32,468 nucleotides of DNA, from assembly GCA_000310025.1 (NCBI GenBank), contig FN648299.1, forward strand, positions 2,037 through 34,504, given 5' to 3'. This DNA comes from Ectocarpus siliculosus. Taxonomy: Eukaryota > Sar > Phaeophyceae > Ectocarpales > Ectocarpaceae. Positions within the stretch are counted from its first letter, which is position 1; every line of letters starts with the position of its first letter. The position numbers and the translations under genes are program-made. Of the stretch, positions 30,368 to 32,468 are shown in pieces. The notes beneath the pieces are model-generated. The model was not told the DNA's origin, searched no databases, and worked only from the letters and a program-made list of their open reading frames with translations.

Positions 30368-30528
30368 CAGCTATTTCGCTTCCAAATTTCCAAAATTCCA
30401 AATCCATAGAACCTCGATTTGAGGCCGAGGAAGAAAAATGGAAATTTGAAATCTGGAAACGAGTTGCTTCCGAAAAAAAATGGAAATCTGCAGAGTCGGA
30501 ATTTGGAACTTTGGAAGCGAAATGGCTG
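30368..30528. mobile_element. 161-bp foldback (MITE-like) element
   Basis: The left arm (30368-30398) and right arm (about 30498-30528) are inverted copies matching at nearly all of about 30 bases, beginning CAGCYATTTCGCTTCCAAA. The interior is rich in GGAAATTTGAAA-like sequence and has an inner CCTCG/CGAGG hairpin. It encodes nothing. No target duplication is clear. Confidence 0.5.
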
Positions 30529-30764
30529 TGTTTAAAACGGCCCTTGCAGGATTCTTTCGCTCAGCACCCTTTGGTCATGGTCAAGGTCCTTTCATTTTCT
30601 CTTTGTGGCCCTGAATCCCAGATTCTCAATGTGTAACGCGCTAGTGCATGTTTACCCGAGGCAGACGACTCACTAGTCTAAGGAAGCAGCCCAGCAGGGG
30701 GGGGTGTATTGATAATGTGCCTTGAACGTTTGTTGTCTGTGCGTGTGCTTCCTCCCCCTGCCAG

Positions 30765-30803
30765 CCCGTGTGGTTTCACCTGGAGTTGACGGCAGAGGAG
30801 TAA
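30765..30803 (+). CDS. Possible terminal exon
   Basis: A strong acceptor (CTTCCTCCCCCTGCCAG) precedes PVWFHLELTAEE and TAA, with almost all codons ending in G or C. A second frame from the same acceptor stays open to TAG at 30857-30859 (containing VDGRGVIRSCRTGVSINELV), so the choice depends on the phase of the missing upstream exon. The gene it would end is not recognised. Confidence 0.25.
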   Translation, partial: PVWFHLELTAEE

Positions 30804-30859
30804 TACGCTCTTGCCGCACCGGAGTTTCCATAAACGAACTTGTGGCCCCGTCCTCCTAG

Positions 30860-32282
30860 CCGTGTGTCAGTCCAACCCTCCCGTAGAAGGCGTGCCACGC
30901 ACGAGAAGGAAAGGACGTACGCGTACGTAGGTGTACGTGTGTCACATTTTTGTCTTGGAGAGATCACTTTTTTTTGTCTTCAGAGTTGAATTCCTTCGGT
31001 TTCTGTTTTTGCGCTTTTCGTTGAAATTCTGACACCCGACGTCGCGCGTGCGCGCCAGCTGCTGAAGCGTTTCAACTCTTCTGGACCGACTGTAATACCA
31101 CTTGCAGCAGTAGCAGCGATTGTTTGCGCAAATTTACACGCGGTGAAAGCAGTTTGACGCGTACAAGAACCAGGCAAGGGCAGAAAAGAAGTAGAGCACC
31201 TCATCCCCAACTCTAGCCGGATTGAGTCTAGAACACCAATGCCGAAGGCCCTGCGCAATGCAATCACACGCAACGCCATTCGACCCCCCCCCCCCCCCCC
31301 CCTTCATCTCTCTCTTCTTGCATTTCTCTCCCTCTAGAGCTATCCGCTTCCCTCAACTGGTTTTACCGATGTTGTGTGAGTATTGTGTCTCGTTCGCGAA
31401 AAAGAAAGAGACGAAAACATCCCCTCCCTCACACGTTAGGATACAATTAGTTAACTCTTCGTGGTCAAGAGCCCGTGCACACGCAACAGCTGCCACGCTG
31501 CCAAGCGTTTTGTCTCGAGAGAAAACTATCGGAGGCCCCCCAGAACAGTGTGCGGTTGACACTGACTAGAAGCCGACTAGAAGCTACATTTCACAGGATG
31601 TGATTGGCTACATACAAGTCAAGGGATGTTATTTTCAGAGAATGTGATTGGCTACACACTCCATGTCTGGAAGGTCGAACTTTAGCAATTCATGGGGGGT
31701 TGGGGGGGGGGGCTCCGCATATTTCACTGGAGCCTGGTCCCTTTGCCGTTACGCACACAGCATGATTATGGTAGATAGCGTTGAGATGACGAGGTATCGA
31801 GGCGAGGCCTGCGTCTCATCGCAAGGTATCAACTCCCAATAACAATCCCTGTGCTTCCTAGTGGTCGAAAAGTACGTTTGTGTCTGTTGGTGCTAAGATT
31901 GTGTCCCTCCGCCGGTGCTTTGCTCACACTCCCCGGGGGGAATTGCACGTGTGTGCACCGTGTGTTCCTTTCAGACATGTAAGAGACGTTTATGACAATA
32001 TTGGTAGGACATCGTTGACTGTGGCGCACTCTTGACGTCTGTCGCATCGCGATTGCTTAGGACTATGATAGCGATGCCGCAGCATCCCCCTATCCAAGTG
32101 TAACAGTATCTTGCGGGCAATGTTCATGGAAAATATTAAAGAGTCCAACTCCAACCATTGTTCTTGTTTTCTTTCGAATCTGTTCGCGTGCAACGTCCAT
32201 GGAAATCTCAGTGCAACCCCAACATTGTTCTTGATTGTTTCTCGAACCCGATCGGACATTCCGCTCGATTATTCTCTTCCAG
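30860..32282. other. No gene seen; probable intron toward the right-edge exon
   Basis: Contains a 19-C run (31284-31302) and a short imperfect duplication around TGTGATTGGCTACA (31611 and 31643). ORFs here are short and lack splice borders. The final 60 bases are pyrimidine-rich and lead into the acceptor at 32281-32282. Confidence 0.5.
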
Positions 32283-32436
32283 CCGCTAGAGCCCAGGACT
32301 CGGACACGTGCGTGGAGGTGGTTGCGTCTAACCTAGAGGATGACGACTTCCCTTCGGCGGACACCCTCTATACCAACAGCCTGGGCGACGACGTGCGAGG
32401 GGAGTACATCAGCGAGGACGGGGGTTACTTCATCTG
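32283..32436 (+). CDS. Internal exon of an unknown acidic protein
   Basis: The exon begins after a strong acceptor (ATTATTCTCTTCCAG) and ends at CATCTG/GTGAGAGA. It starts with two bases of a split codon and ends two bases into the next one. In between, codons end in G or C almost throughout. The peptide is acidic and well formed: RAQDSDTCVEVVASNLEDDD, then a part with LYTNSLGDDVRGEYISEDGG and YFI. One Cys is present. No family is recognised. Regular alternation of acidic and aromatic residues suggests a folded domain rather than disorder. The donor is followed at once by a long G run at the window's end, so the next exon lies outside. If the donor were not used, TGA would follow two bases later. 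Confidence 0.62.
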
Positions 32437-32468
32437 GTGAGAGAGGGGGGGGGGGGGGGGGAGGGGGA

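Overview
The window is eukaryotic nuclear DNA. Confident genes are split by GT-AG introns of a few hundred bases, coding exons favour G or C at third codon positions, and proteins carry long Ser, Ala, Gly, His and Pro runs. Non-coding DNA is full of short tandem duplications, microsatellites and small repeats. This style fits a multicellular stramenopile, most likely a brown alga such as Ectocarpus; that is an inference from composition and gene structure, not a marker match. Nothing resembles a prokaryotic operon, phage or CRISPR array.

Left part (1-7.2 kb): the plus strand opens with the last exon of an aldose 1-epimerase (755-921), whose other exons I cannot find in the window. Three long ORFs follow (2760-3908 plus, 3950-4639 plus, 5161-5931 minus), of which the first is best supported. 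An uncharacterised plus-strand gene (6145-7181) has a duplicated splice acceptor and exon start.

Middle (7.2-14 kb): an LC8-type dynein light chain lies at 7508-8821 (plus). Its introns hold a cluster of GGTTTC/GAAACC-like palindromes and an 81-bp duplication. Downstream are an 83-bp triplication, a 120-bp in-frame duplication and weak ORFs.

Minus-strand block (14-22.1 kb): a RING-H2 E3 ubiquitin ligase ends at 14069. Its final exons join in phase, and phase links a disordered Ser/Ala/Gly-rich section (17853-20137, interrupted by a 255-base assembly gap) to it. Further upstream on the same strand is a start in strong context with an MGNKMS myristoylation motif (22098). That exon may be the true 5' end of the same gene or a separate gene. 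An intron of the RING gene carries a candidate tRNA-derived SINE.

Right part (22.1-32.5 kb): gene-poor and repeat-rich. It holds a second copy of the SINE body, a second CAA-tailed repeat, a 1.18-kb element with 30-bp inverted ends, a foldback element, a short two-exon candidate secreted protein (26654-27049), isolated zinc-finger-like exons or ORFs, and a well-supported internal exon of an unknown acidic protein at the right edge (32283-32436).

The recognised genes (sugar mutarotase, dynein light chain, ubiquitin ligase) are ordinary housekeeping or regulatory genes and do not form one pathway. The unusual content is structural: repeated duplication of splice-site regions and small mobile elements.
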